This document shows, in pieces, positions 34,914 through 43,678 of a DNA stretch of 64,000 nucleotides (within the stretch, counting starts at the first letter, position 1; the number at the start of each line of letters is the position of its first letter). Where the stretch lies: positions 31,401 through 95,400 of the forward strand of contig NZ_RARC01000026.1 of the NCBI RefSeq assembly GCF_003719305.1. Direction: 5' to 3'. Origin of the DNA: Mycolicibacterium stellerae. GTDB taxonomy: Bacteria; Actinomycetota; Actinomycetes; Mycobacteriales; Mycobacteriaceae. The notes under the pieces are model-generated. The model was given only the letters and a program-made list of their open reading frames with translations. It did not search any database and had not been told where the DNA came from. A program made the translations under genes and the position numbers.

Positions 34914-37312
34914 TGACAACGCTCGAGACCCGCCCGGCGTCGCCGGACGATTTGGCCGACAACGACAAGAAGCCGTGCGGTTACGGCCGGATGCTGCGCA
35001 AGGAGGATCCGCGCTTCGTCAGGGGCCGCGGCAATTACGTCGACGACGTCAACCTGCCCGGCATGCTGCACCTGGCGATCCTGCGTTCGCCCTACGCGCA
35101 CGCCAGGATCAACAGCATCGATGTGTCTGCGGCCCAGGCCCATCCGAAGGTCAAGGCCGTCGTCACCGGTGCCGACCTCGCCGAGAAGGGCCTGGCGTGG
35201 ATGCCGACGGTGTCCAACGACGTGCAGGCCGTCCTCGCCACCGACAAGGTGCGTTTCCAGGGCCAGGAGGTGGCGTTCGTGGTCGCCGAGGATCGCTACT
35301 CGGCCCGCGACGCGCTAGAGCTCATCGATGTCGACTATGACGCTCTTGCGCCAGTGATCGACGCGCGCAAGGCCCTCGACCCCGACGCCGAGGTGATCCG
35401 CACCGACCTCGACGGCAAGACCGACAACCACTGCTTCGACTGGGAGACCGGCGACGCCGCGGCGACCGACGCCGCATTCGCCAAGGCCGACGTCGTCGTC
35501 AAGCAGGAGATGGTGTACCCGCGCGTGCACCCCGCACCGATGGAAACCTGCGGTGCCGTAGCCGATCTCGACCCGGTGTCGGGCAAGCTGACGCTGTGGT
35601 CGACGACGCAGGCACCGCATGCGCATCGCACGCTGTATGCGTTGGTTGCGGGCCTGCCCGAGCACAAGATCCGGGTCATCTCGCCCGATATCGGCGGCGG
35701 GTTCGGAAACAAGGTGCCGATCTACCCCGGATACGTGTGCGCCATCGTCGGCTCGCTGCTGCTGGGCAAGCCGGTCAAGTGGATGGAGGACCGCAGCGAA
35801 AACCTCACCAGCACAGGCTTCGCCAGGGACTACATCATGGTGGGGGAGATCGCGGCCACCAACGAGGGCAGGATTCTCGCGATCCGGTCCAATGTGCTCG
35901 CCGACCACGGCGCCTTCAACGGCACCGCCGCCCCTGTGAAGTATCCGGCCGGCTTCTTCGGTGTCTTCACCGGCAGCTACGACATCGAGGCCGCGTACTG
36001 CCACATGACCGCGGTGTACACCAACAAGGCACCGGGGGGCGTCGCGTACGCTTGTTCGTTCCGCATCACCGAGGCGGTGTATTTCGTTGAGCGCCTTGTC
36101 GACTGCCTGGCGTTCGACCTGAAGATGGATCCGGCGGCGCTGCGGCTGCAGAACCTGTTGAAACCGGATCAGTTCCCGTACACGTCCAAGACGGGCTGGG
36201 TGTACGACTCGGGCGACTACGAGACCACCATGCGCAAGGCCATGGAGATGATCGGGTACGACGCGCTGCGCGCCGAGCAGAAGGAGAAGCGCGAGCGCGG
36301 CGAACTGATGGGCATCGGGATGTCGTTCTTCACCGAGGCGGTGGGGGCGGGCCCGCGCAAGGACATGGACATCCTCGGTCTCGGCATGGCCGACGGCTGT
36401 GAGCTGCGCGTCCATCCCACGGGGAAAGCCGTTGTGCGGCTCTCGGTTCAGACTCAGGGGCAGGGTCACGAAACGACGTTCGCTCAGATCGTCGCCGAGG
36501 AATTGGGCATTCCGCCCGACGACATCGACGTGGTGCACGGCGATACCGACCAGACGCCTTTCGGCCTCGGCACCTACGGCAGTCGTTCGACGCCGGTGTC
36601 GGGGGCGGCCGCCGCCCTTGTCGCGCGCAAGGTCAGGGACAAGGCCAAGATCATCGCCTCCGGCATGCTCGAGGCTTCCGTCGCCGACCTGGAGTGGGAG
36701 AAGGGGTCGTTCCACGTGAAGGGGGACCCGTCGGCGGCGGTGACGATCCAAGACATCGCGATGCGTGCGCACGGTGCCGGTGATCTGCCCGACGGGCTGG
36801 AGGGCGGCCTGGACGCCCAGATCTGTTACAACCCGGAGAATCTCACGTATCCGTACGGCGCGTACTTCTGCGTCGTGGACGTCGACCCTGGCACCGCGGT
36901 GGTGAAGGTGCGCCGGTTCCTGGCCGTCGACGACTGTGGCACGCGGATCAACCCGATGATCATCGAGGGACAGGTGCACGGCGGGCTTGTCGACGGGATC
37001 GGCATGGCTCTGATGGAGATGATCGCCTTCGACGAGGAGGGCAACTGCCTCGGCGGCTCGCTGATGGATTACCTGATCCCGACGGCGATGGAGGTGCCGC
37101 ACTTTGAGACCGGTTACACCGTCACCCCGTCGCCGCACCATCCGATCGGAGCGAAGGGAATCGGCGAATCGGCCACGGTCGGCTCCCCGCCCGCGGTGGT
37201 CAATGCCGTCGTGGACGCGTTGGCGCCGTTCGGGCTTCGGCACGCCGACATGCCGTTGACACCGTCGCGGGTGTGGGAGGCCATGCAGGGCCGGCCCACC
37301 CCGCCGATCTAG
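34913..37312 (+). CDS. coxL: Form I CO dehydrogenase large (Mo-Cu) subunit CoxL
   Basis: A 799-residue catalytic subunit that oxidises CO to CO2. It carries AYACSFR with Cys381, the AYxCSFR loop that marks form I CoxL and whose cysteine binds copper next to molybdenum. GGGFGNKVP near residue 264 and the catalytic-Glu segment GAKGIGES (Glu752) are also present. Form II homologues have AYRGAGR in place of this loop, so true CO oxidation at atmospheric levels is well supported. Mycobacterial enzymes of this type support survival during starvation. Confidence 0.95.
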   Translation: MTTLETRPASPDDLADNDKKPCGYGRMLRKEDPRFVRGRGNYVDDVNLPGMLHLAILRSPYAHARINSIDVSAAQAHPKVKAVVTGADLAEKGLAWMPTVSNDVQAVLATDKVRFQGQEVAFVVAEDRYSARDALELIDVDYDALAPVIDARKALDPDAEVIRTDLDGKTDNHCFDWETGDAAATDAAFAKADVVVKQEMVYPRVHPAPMETCGAVADLDPVSGKLTLWSTTQAPHAHRTLYALVAGLPEHKIRVISPDIGGGFGNKVPIYPGYVCAIVGSLLLGKPVKWMEDRSENLTSTGFARDYIMVGEIAATNEGRILAIRSNVLADHGAFNGTAAPVKYPAGFFGVFTGSYDIEAAYCHMTAVYTNKAPGGVAYACSFRITEAVYFVERLVDCLAFDLKMDPAALRLQNLLKPDQFPYTSKTGWVYDSGDYETTMRKAMEMIGYDALRAEQKEKRERGELMGIGMSFFTEAVGAGPRKDMDILGLGMADGCELRVHPTGKAVVRLSVQTQGQGHETTFAQIVAEELGIPPDDIDVVHGDTDQTPFGLGTYGSRSTPVSGAAAALVARKVRDKAKIIASGMLEASVADLEWEKGSFHVKGDPSAAVTIQDIAMRAHGAGDLPDGLEGGLDAQICYNPENLTYPYGAYFCVVDVDPGTAVVKVRRFLAVDDCGTRINPMIIEGQVHGGLVDGIGMALMEMIAFDEEGNCLGGSLMDYLIPTAMEVPHFETGYTVTPSPHHPIGAKGIGESATVGSPPAVVNAVVDALAPFGLRHADMPLTPSRVWEAMQGRPTPPI

Positions 37313-37320
37313 GGGACGCG

Positions 37321-38055
37321 ATGCAGACAGCGATGAGGATGGACGAGCGGGCCAAGCAGCTGCGCCGAGCCAGGACACCGTTCGTGCACGCGACGGTGGT
37401 GCGCGCCGCTCCGCCGACGTCGGCACATCCCGGCGACGAGGCGATCCTGTTGTCCGACGGAACGATCGAGGGTTTCGTCGGCGGGCATTGCGCGCAGAAC
37501 TCGGTACGCAAGGCCGCGATGGGAGCGTTGCAGACGAACGAAAGCGTGCTGCTGCGGGTGTTGCCGGACGGCGATGTGCACTTCCCTGAGGCGCCGGGCG
37601 CATGCGTCGTCGTCAACCCGTGCCTGTCCGGAGGCGCGCTGGAGATCTTCCTGGTACCCGAGGTGCCCGCGCCCCTGGTCCGGGTCTTCGGTGCGACGCC
37701 GATCGCCGATTCGTTGGTCGAGCTCTGCGCGGCGATGGGATACGACGCAGGCGGCGGTGACGTCGATGACGTGGCGGGCGCGACCGCGGTGGTGATCGCC
37801 AGCCTCGGTGGACCTGAGGCCGAAACGGTCCGTGCGGCGCTGGACGCGGGCGTCGGGTACATCGGCCTTGTGGCCAGTCGGGTGCGCGGCGAATCGATCC
37901 TGGGCGGTCTCGAGCTGACCGATGCCGAGCGCGCCAGGGTGCACACGCCGGTCGGCCTGCCGATCGGGGCGAAGACACCGGCCGAGATCGCGGTGTCCAT
38001 CGTGGCCGAGGTGGTCAGGTCGATCCGCGTCGACGGGCTGAAAGCCGCCCTGTGA
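37321..38055 (+). CDS. Second XdhC/CoxF-like maturation protein, Rv0372c-like
   Basis: A 244-residue protein with an N-terminal XdhC domain (TIEGFVGGHCAQNSVRKAA near residues 49-67) and a C-terminal NAD-like domain (VRVFGATPIADSLVELC; GLVASRVRGESIL). It is shorter than the 383-residue relative upstream of coxM. Two such proteins are common in cox clusters, where they help insert and activate the Mo-Cu centre. GGGGA precedes the ATG. The 3' end overlaps coxD by GTGA. Confidence 0.83.
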   Translation: MQTAMRMDERAKQLRRARTPFVHATVVRAAPPTSAHPGDEAILLSDGTIEGFVGGHCAQNSVRKAAMGALQTNESVLLRVLPDGDVHFPEAPGACVVVNPCLSGGALEIFLVPEVPAPLVRVFGATPIADSLVELCAAMGYDAGGGDVDDVAGATAVVIASLGGPEAETVRAALDAGVGYIGLVASRVRGESILGGLELTDAERARVHTPVGLPIGAKTPAEIAVSIVAEVVRSIRVDGLKAAL

Positions 38056-38933
38056 ACTCGTTCGCCGATGTCGACGAGGTGATCCGCTGCTTTGATGCCA
38101 AGGACTATCTGCTCGACCTCGGCACCGCGTCGGCGATTTACCTGGCGGTCACGCTCGGCCGCCCGCTGCTGCTGGAGGGCGAGCCGGGCGTCGGCAAGAC
38201 GACAGCGGCGAAAACCCTTGCCGCCGTGATGGGTACACCGCTGGTTCGTCTGCAGTGCTACGAGGGCTTGACCGCGGCGGAAGCGCTCTACGACTGGAAC
38301 TACCAACGCCAGCTGCTGAGTATCCGGCTCGCCGAGACGCAGAACGCGGCCATCGAGGAATCCGACCTGTACACCGAGGAGTACCTCGTCGACCGCCCGA
38401 TCCTGCAGTGCGTCCGCTACCGTGGTCCAGGGGCCCCGGTGCTGTTGATCGACGAAATCGACCGTGCCGATGACGAATTCGAGGCACTGCTGCTGGAGTT
38501 TCTTGGCGAGGCGGCGGTGACGGTGCCGGAACTGGGCACCTTCGTCGCCGAGCGGCCACCGGTGGTCGTTCTCACCAGCAACCGCAGCCGTGACCTGCAC
38601 GACGCCCTCCGGCGCAGGTGCCTGTACCACTGGATCGACTATCCGGACCCATCGCGGGCGGTGGCGATAGTGCGCCGCACGGTGCCGGGGGCCCGCACGG
38701 CACTCATCGAGCACGCCGCCCAGTTCGTCAGCTACACAAGAGGTCTCGATCTCGACAAACCCCCCGGCGTCGCCGAGACCATCGACTGGGTCTCCGCGCT
38801 GGTGGCACTCGGGGTCGCCGACCTGGTGGATGCCGACACCGAGCAGCCGCTTGCCGGTCTTGGCGCGCTGGCCAAGACCCCCGATGACTTCGCCTCGATC
38901 AGCGAGGCGTTCGCCGAGTACAGCTCACATTGA
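38052..38933 (+). CDS. coxD: MoxR-type AAA+ ATPase CoxD
   Basis: A 293-residue AAA+ protein. Walker A GEPGVGKTTAAKTL lies near residues 43-56, Walker B LLIDEIDRAD near 133-142 and sensor 1 LTSNRSRDLHDALRRR near 174-189. CoxD-like ATPases act with the VWA protein CoxE to mature the copper-sulfur part of the CODH active site. The gene is followed after 12 bp by coxG and then coxE, the usual order. GTG start overlapping the previous stop. Confidence 0.88.
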   Translation: MNSFADVDEVIRCFDAKDYLLDLGTASAIYLAVTLGRPLLLEGEPGVGKTTAAKTLAAVMGTPLVRLQCYEGLTAAEALYDWNYQRQLLSIRLAETQNAAIEESDLYTEEYLVDRPILQCVRYRGPGAPVLLIDEIDRADDEFEALLLEFLGEAAVTVPELGTFVAERPPVVVLTSNRSRDLHDALRRRCLYHWIDYPDPSRAVAIVRRTVPGARTALIEHAAQFVSYTRGLDLDKPPGVAETIDWVSALVALGVADLVDADTEQPLAGLGALAKTPDDFASISEAFAEYSSH

Positions 38934-38945
38934 GAGGACCGTTTC

Positions 38946-39608
38946 ATGAAGATAGCCAACGAGTTCACCGTCAGTGCGCCGATCGAGGACGCATGGAACG
39001 TCCTCACCGATCTCGAGCAGGTCATCCCGCTGATGCCCGGTGCGCAGATGACCGGTCGTGAGGGTGACGATGTGCTTGGCAAGGTGAAGGTGAAGGTCGG
39101 CCCCGTGACGAGTGAGTTCAGCGGGAAGGTTCACTTCGTCGAGCAGGATTCGGCAGTGCATCGCGCCGTCATCGACGGAAAGGGAAAGGAGGCGCGCGGC
39201 ACCGGCAACGCGGCGGCGACGGTCACCGCACAGCTGCATGACGCCGGCGATCACACCAGGGTCACCGTGGACACCGATCTCAAGATCGTCGGCAAGCTGG
39301 CCCAGTTCGGCAGCGGCATGCTGCAGCAGGTGTCAGAGAAGCTGCTCGGGCAGTTCGTCGAGTCACTGGAGGCGAAGCTGGCTGCAGACTCCGCGCCTGC
39401 ACCGCCCGAGCACAACGGCCAGACGCCCGGGGTGGTGGATGCCGCCGCGCGGCAAGAGGCCGAGCCCATCGACCTGATCCAGCTCGCGGGCGGCGGAGCG
39501 CTGAAGAAGTTCGGGCCGCCGATCTTGGGCGCCTTGCTGATCGTGGCCGTGATATTCGCTATCGGTCGGTTGCGATTAGCGCGAAAGGCATTGCGCAGCA
39601 ACCGATGA
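38946..39608 (+). CDS. coxG: CoxG-like SRPBCC protein with C-terminal membrane anchor
   Basis: A 220-residue protein. Residues 1-150 are a CoxG/SRPBCC lipid-binding fold (FTVSAPIEDAWNVLTDLEQVIPLMPGAQ in part: APIEDAWNVLTDLEQ). After a linker of about 30 residues a single membrane segment spans about 190-207. CoxG is reported to recruit CO dehydrogenase to the membrane or deliver quinone to it. The anchor supports such a role. It overlaps coxE by ATGA. Confidence 0.85.
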   Translation: MKIANEFTVSAPIEDAWNVLTDLEQVIPLMPGAQMTGREGDDVLGKVKVKVGPVTSEFSGKVHFVEQDSAVHRAVIDGKGKEARGTGNAAATVTAQLHDAGDHTRVTVDTDLKIVGKLAQFGSGMLQQVSEKLLGQFVESLEAKLAADSAPAPPEHNGQTPGVVDAAARQEAEPIDLIQLAGGGALKKFGPPILGALLIVAVIFAIGRLRLARKALRSNR

Positions 39609-40792
39609 CACACGGACCGCTGCTGCCGGGCGTCGACCTGTCCGCCTTCGCGGTGGCGTTGGTTGCCAACCTTCGCGGCGGCGGCGTCGCGGTGTCTGCC
39701 GGCGGGCCTGCCACCCTGGTGGCGGCGATGCACCACATCGCACCGCATTCGCGTACGGCGCTGTACTGGGTTGCTCGCCTGGCGCTGGTCAACCGCGCCG
39801 AGGACCTGCGCGCGTTCGACGGGGTATTCGACGCGATTTTCGACGACGCGTTCGCGGCGCGGCGGATCCAGCCCGAGGACCGCAGCCCGCTTGCGTCCGG
39901 CGCCGCGGCGCCCGGCGTCGGCCGACGTGACGGCGGCACAAGCGAAAGCGACGGCCTGCCCTGGACGACGTTGCCGACGTCGATGCGTTCCGCCGAGTTC
40001 TCCGAGGACGGCATCGCGGTGCCCGACGCCCTGCCCAGCCGTCTTGTGGTGCGTGCCGACGAGCCGTTCGATCGATTCGACGAGGACGATCTGCGCCGCA
40101 TCGGCACCTGGCTGGAGCAGCTTTCCACCCGATGGCCAAGGCGGCGAAGCATGAGCAGGGAGGTGCACCGCCGCGGCAAGCGGATCGACGTGCGAGCGTC
40201 GATGCGATCAGCGCGAGAAACCGGCTGGGAAGTGTTGCGGCTGAAGCGCACCCGCGCACGCTACCGGCCGCGCCGGGTGGTGCTTGTGTGTGACGTCAGC
40301 AGATCGATGCAACCCTATGCGGCCATCTATCTGCATCTTATGCGCGCAGCGGCGCTGCGCCAGAAGGGCGTTCGCCCCGAGGTCTTCGCGTTCTCGACAT
40401 CGCTGACCCGGCTGACTCCGACGTTGTCGCATCGCTCGGCCGAGGTTGCCCTGGCGAGGGCCAACGCCAAGGTCGTCGATCGCTATGGCGGTACACACCT
40501 CGGCCGCTGCGTGGCCGGCCTGCTGGCGGCGCGGCATGGCAGCGCGCTGCGCGGCGCGGTGGTGATCATCGCGTCGGACGGCTGGGACAGCGACCCCCCA
40601 GATGTGTTGGAGCGTGCGATGGCCCGGGTGCGACGCAGGGCGGCGATGGTGGTGTGGCTCAATCCGCGGGCCGGACAGCCGGGTTTCGAACCGCTCGCCG
40701 GTTCGATGGCGGCCGCGCTGCCGTACTGCGACCTGTTCCTGCCCGCGCACTCGATCGAGGGACTTGGTGAGCTATTCGACGCCCTGAGCTGA
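39605..40792 (+). CDS. coxE: VWA-domain maturation protein CoxE
   Basis: A 395-residue protein of the CoxE family. The C-terminal von Willebrand A domain has a complete MIDAS start, CDVSRSM (Asp-x-Ser-x-Ser, near residue 227), and a later conserved DGWDSDPP near residue 327. The N-terminal half is the family-specific helical region. It partners CoxD in copper insertion. The 3' end overlaps the convergent DedA gene by 21 bp, closing the cox operon. Confidence 0.88.
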   Translation: MTHGPLLPGVDLSAFAVALVANLRGGGVAVSAGGPATLVAAMHHIAPHSRTALYWVARLALVNRAEDLRAFDGVFDAIFDDAFAARRIQPEDRSPLASGAAAPGVGRRDGGTSESDGLPWTTLPTSMRSAEFSEDGIAVPDALPSRLVVRADEPFDRFDEDDLRRIGTWLEQLSTRWPRRRSMSREVHRRGKRIDVRASMRSARETGWEVLRLKRTRARYRPRRVVLVCDVSRSMQPYAAIYLHLMRAAALRQKGVRPEVFAFSTSLTRLTPTLSHRSAEVALARANAKVVDRYGGTHLGRCVAGLLAARHGSALRGAVVIIASDGWDSDPPDVLERAMARVRRRAAMVVWLNPRAGQPGFEPLAGSMAAALPYCDLFLPAHSIEGLGELFDALS

Positions 40793-41437
40793 GTTCTTGG
40801 CTGCCTTTCGGCGCCTGTACCACTCGATGATCATCGGGGTGATGGAGGCGACGGCGATCAGGATGAAGATCGGCTCGAGCAGCTTCTGGATGATCTCGAA
40901 CTGGCCAAGCCCGTACCCGAGAAGCGTCAGGCCGACGCCCCACACGACGGCGCCGATCACATTGAAGAGCGTGAACACGCCGTAGCTCATCTTGGCGGCC
41001 CCCGCGGTGATCGGCGCCAGCGTCCGCACGATCGGCACGAATCGGGCGATCACGATCGCGATCGGGCCGCGCTGTTCGAAGAAGTCATGCGCCTCGTTCA
41101 GGTAGCGCTGTTTGAGGATTCGCGCGTTGGGCTTGAACATCGTGGTGCCCACGTACCGGCCGATGAAGTAGCCGACCTGCCCACCGAGGACAGCGGCGAT
41201 GGGGATGAAGACCAACAGCTGCCACAGCTGGAAATTGGCCTGTCCCGCCGCTGCGGTACCTGCGGCCAGCATGCCCGCCACAAAGAGCAGCGTGTCGCCG
41301 GGAAGGACGGGGAACAGCACGCCCGACTCGACGAAGATCACCACCAGCAGCCCGATCAGGGCCCACGCGCCGAAGTAGCCGATGAGCTTGATCGGGTCGA
41401 GGAAATCCGGCATCAACATCACCGTGGTGGCGGTCAT
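40772..41437 (-). CDS. DedA-family membrane protein, Rv0364-like
   Basis: A 221-residue protein with about five membrane segments. DedA signatures are present: FPVLPGDTLLFVAGML near residues 42-57, GYFIGRYVG near 90 and the arginine-bearing amphipathic segment RFVPIVRTLAPITAGAAKM near 130-148. DedA proteins act in undecaprenyl-phosphate or phospholipid recycling and pH homeostasis. Its place between the cox genes and fba follows M. tuberculosis order (Rv0364). Confidence 0.85.
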   Translation of the reverse strand: MTATTVMLMPDFLDPIKLIGYFGAWALIGLLVVIFVESGVLFPVLPGDTLLFVAGMLAAGTAAAGQANFQLWQLLVFIPIAAVLGGQVGYFIGRYVGTTMFKPNARILKQRYLNEAHDFFEQRGPIAIVIARFVPIVRTLAPITAGAAKMSYGVFTLFNVIGAVVWGVGLTLLGYGLGQFEIIQKLLEPIFILIAVASITPMIIEWYRRRKAAKNSAQGVE

Positions 41438-41492
41438 GGCTCCCCAAGATACCGGCGCGCACTTCGCGGATAGGCAACGCGCAGGTGAGGCG

Positions 41493-41939
41493 TCAGGACA
41501 GCGGCGAGATGCCTTTGAAGTGCAGGGTGCCGCCCCACGCGCTCACGCCGCCGGTGTTGCAGCCGCCCGGGACCCCCTCGGCCCGCACGCCGACCGTGTG
41601 GCTGCGGTAGCTGGCCAGGTCGTAGAAGGGGGTGCTTTGGCCCGGCCCCACCTGGGCGGATCCCACTTCCTGCCCGTCAACGATCACGTGGGCGATCATG
41701 TCGGAGCAGTGGTTGCCGTTGGCGGTGAACGAGACGCTCGGCGCCATCACCGCACCGACGTATGCGGTGGGCACCGTGCCGCATACCTGGCCCTGCGGCG
41801 GCGGACAGTTCGGCACGTCGATGTAGTTGTCCTGCGTGAACGGTTTCGCCGACGCAGGTGAGGCGAGCGAGAGCCCCGCGTACGCGATCGTCGCCGCAAC
41901 GACGCCGGTCTGGACGGTGAGGGTGCGTATCCGTGTCAT
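41493..41939 (-). CDS. Small secreted protein, first of a related pair
   Basis: A 148-residue exported protein with a signal peptide (cleavage near SPASA-KP at about residue 32). The mature part has CPPPQGQVC, HCSDMIAHVIVDG and the C-terminal EGVPGGCNTG with WGGTLHF. The next gene upstream encodes a protein with the same HCSD and EGVPGGCNTG-WGG blocks, so they are paralogues. Cysteines could form two disulfides. Function unknown. The ATG at 41939 has AAAGGA upstream; a TTG six codons earlier abuts a strong GGAGG and cannot be excluded. Confidence 0.65.
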   Translation of the reverse strand: MTRIRTLTVQTGVVAATIAYAGLSLASPASAKPFTQDNYIDVPNCPPPQGQVCGTVPTAYVGAVMAPSVSFTANGNHCSDMIAHVIVDGQEVGSAQVGPGQSTPFYDLASYRSHTVGVRAEGVPGGCNTGGVSAWGGTLHFKGISPLS

Positions 41940-42019
41940 GATCGGTGGTCCTTTCAACCTCCTTAACGCTAGGCATTGCGGCCCGCAAAGAAATCGGGCG
42001 TTTCCCTACGCTTTCAGAC

Positions 42020-42493
42020 TCAGTCCGGGTACAGCGCGTAGACGCGCATGGTTCCGCCCCACGACTCCAGACGTCCGGTGTTGCATCCCCCCGGTACGCC
42101 TTCGGCCTGGTAGGCGACCTTGTGCAGCCCGTAGTCGGACGGGATTTCGTAGCCGCCGCCGTCGCTCCCGCCAGGGCTTGCGATGTGTGATCCCCATTCG
42201 TGTCCATCGAAGTAGGCGTGGGCGATGATGTCCGAGCAGTGTCGCGGGCTGGCGATGAACTCCAGCTTGATGGACGTCACGTTGGCCGGATTCGTGTACT
42301 GCCTCGAGATGGCGGCGTTGTTCTTCACGTTGGCGTTCGACGGGCAGAACTGGCCGTCGCCGATGGCGCCGCAGTTGTCGACCCAGATGTTCATCTCGGT
42401 GATCAGGATTTCCCTGGCGGACGCCGGTGGTGCGAGCGCGATCGCGCTTGCTGCGGTGGCCACGGCAATGGTGGCGGAGAATGCGGTTTTCAT
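42020..42493 (-). CDS. Small secreted protein, second of a related pair
   Basis: A 157-residue exported protein with a signal peptide (cleavage near PPASA-RE at about residue 26). Cysteines fall in DNCGAIGDGQFC, HCSDIIAHAYFDGHEW and EGVPGGCNTG, the same pattern as its downstream neighbour. The conserved C-terminal WGGTM strand suggests a small beta-rich fold stabilised by disulfides. GAGGGG lies upstream of the ATG. No catalytic residues are recognised. Confidence 0.65.
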   Translation of the reverse strand: MKTAFSATIAVATAASAIALAPPASAREILITEMNIWVDNCGAIGDGQFCPSNANVKNNAAISRQYTNPANVTSIKLEFIASPRHCSDIIAHAYFDGHEWGSHIASPGGSDGGGYEIPSDYGLHKVAYQAEGVPGGCNTGRLESWGGTMRVYALYPD

Positions 42494-42619
42494 CTGTTGC
42501 CCCTCGTCGGAGTGGTCTGTCATGACGCTAGCGATCGGGGGTGCGACGCGGTATCGGGTGTTTCCCTACTCTTCTTGACATACTGCGGGTGGACAGCCGC
42601 ACCAGCGAGAGGAACTCCT

Positions 42620-43657
42620 ATGCCCATCGCCACGCCCGAGGTCTATGCCGAGATGCTGGCCCGCGCCAAGGAGCACTCCTATGCGTTCCCCGCAATCAAC
42701 TGCACGTCGTCTGAGACGATCAACGCCGCGCTGAAGGGCTTCGCCGACGCGGGCAGCGACGGCATCATCCAGTTCTCCACCGGCGGCGCTGAGTTCGGCT
42801 CGGGGCTCGGCGTGAAGGAAATGGTCACCGGCGCGGTGGCCCTCGCCGAGTTCGCGCACATCGTCGCCGAGAAATATCCGATCACGGTCGCGCTTCACAC
42901 CGACCACTGTCCGAAGGACAAGCTCGACACCTACGTGCGGCCCCTGCTGGCGATCTCGCAGAAGCGGGTGGCCGACGGTGGCAACCCGCTCATCCAGTCG
43001 CACATGTGGGACGGCTCGGCGGTGCCGATCGACGAGAACCTGACGATCGCCACGGAACTGCTCAAACTGGCTGCCGCCGCCAAGATTGTCCTTGAGATCG
43101 AGATCGGCGTCGTCGGCGGCGAAGAGGACGGCGTCGAGGCCGAGATCAACGAGAAGCTCTACACAAGCCCAGAGGACTTCGAGAAGACCATCGAGGCGCT
43201 CGGTGCCGGTGAGCATGGCAAGTATCTGCTGGCCGCGACGTTCGGCAACGTGCACGGCGTGTACAAGCCGGGCAACGTCAAACTGCGGCCCGACATCCTC
43301 CAGCAGGGCCAGAAGGTGGCCGCCGCCAAACTCGGATTGTCCGACGATGCAATGCCTTTCGACTTCGTCTTCCATGGCGGGTCGGGCTCGTTGAAGTCGG
43401 AGATCGAGGAGTCGCTGCGTTACGGCGTTGTCAAGATGAACGTCGACACCGACACCCAGTACGCGTTCACCCGCCCCATCGCGGGCCACATGTTCGCCAA
43501 CTATGACGGCGTGCTGAAGATCGACGGCGAGGTGGGCAACAAGAAGGTCTACGATCCGCGCACCTACATGAAGAAGGCCGAGGCATCGATGTCGGAGCGG
43601 GTCGTCGAGGCGTGCAACGACCTGCACAGCGCGGGCCGGAGTGTGTCGGCCGGCTAG
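42620..43657 (+). CDS. fba: Class II fructose-bisphosphate aldolase
   Basis: A 345-residue zinc aldolase that interconverts fructose 1,6-bisphosphate with glyceraldehyde 3-phosphate and dihydroxyacetone phosphate. Zinc and catalytic motifs: ALHTDHCP near residue 94-101, EIGVVGGEEDGV near 168, TFGNVHGVYKP near 208, FVFHGGSGS near 251 and KMNVDTDTQYAFTRP near 273. Length and motifs match Rv0363c. GAGAGG precedes the ATG. It is the central glycolytic/gluconeogenic enzyme in mycobacteria. Confidence 0.97.
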   Translation: MPIATPEVYAEMLARAKEHSYAFPAINCTSSETINAALKGFADAGSDGIIQFSTGGAEFGSGLGVKEMVTGAVALAEFAHIVAEKYPITVALHTDHCPKDKLDTYVRPLLAISQKRVADGGNPLIQSHMWDGSAVPIDENLTIATELLKLAAAAKIVLEIEIGVVGGEEDGVEAEINEKLYTSPEDFEKTIEALGAGEHGKYLLAATFGNVHGVYKPGNVKLRPDILQQGQKVAAAKLGLSDDAMPFDFVFHGGSGSLKSEIEESLRYGVVKMNVDTDTQYAFTRPIAGHMFANYDGVLKIDGEVGNKKVYDPRTYMKKAEASMSERVVEACNDLHSAGRSVSAG

Positions 43658-43678
43658 TCCCTATGTTTGCTCGTCGAC

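Noticed and set aside
35315..37603. 762-codon open frame antisense to coxL
   Set aside because: Same artefact; arginine/histidine-rich product, while coxL has all active-site motifs.
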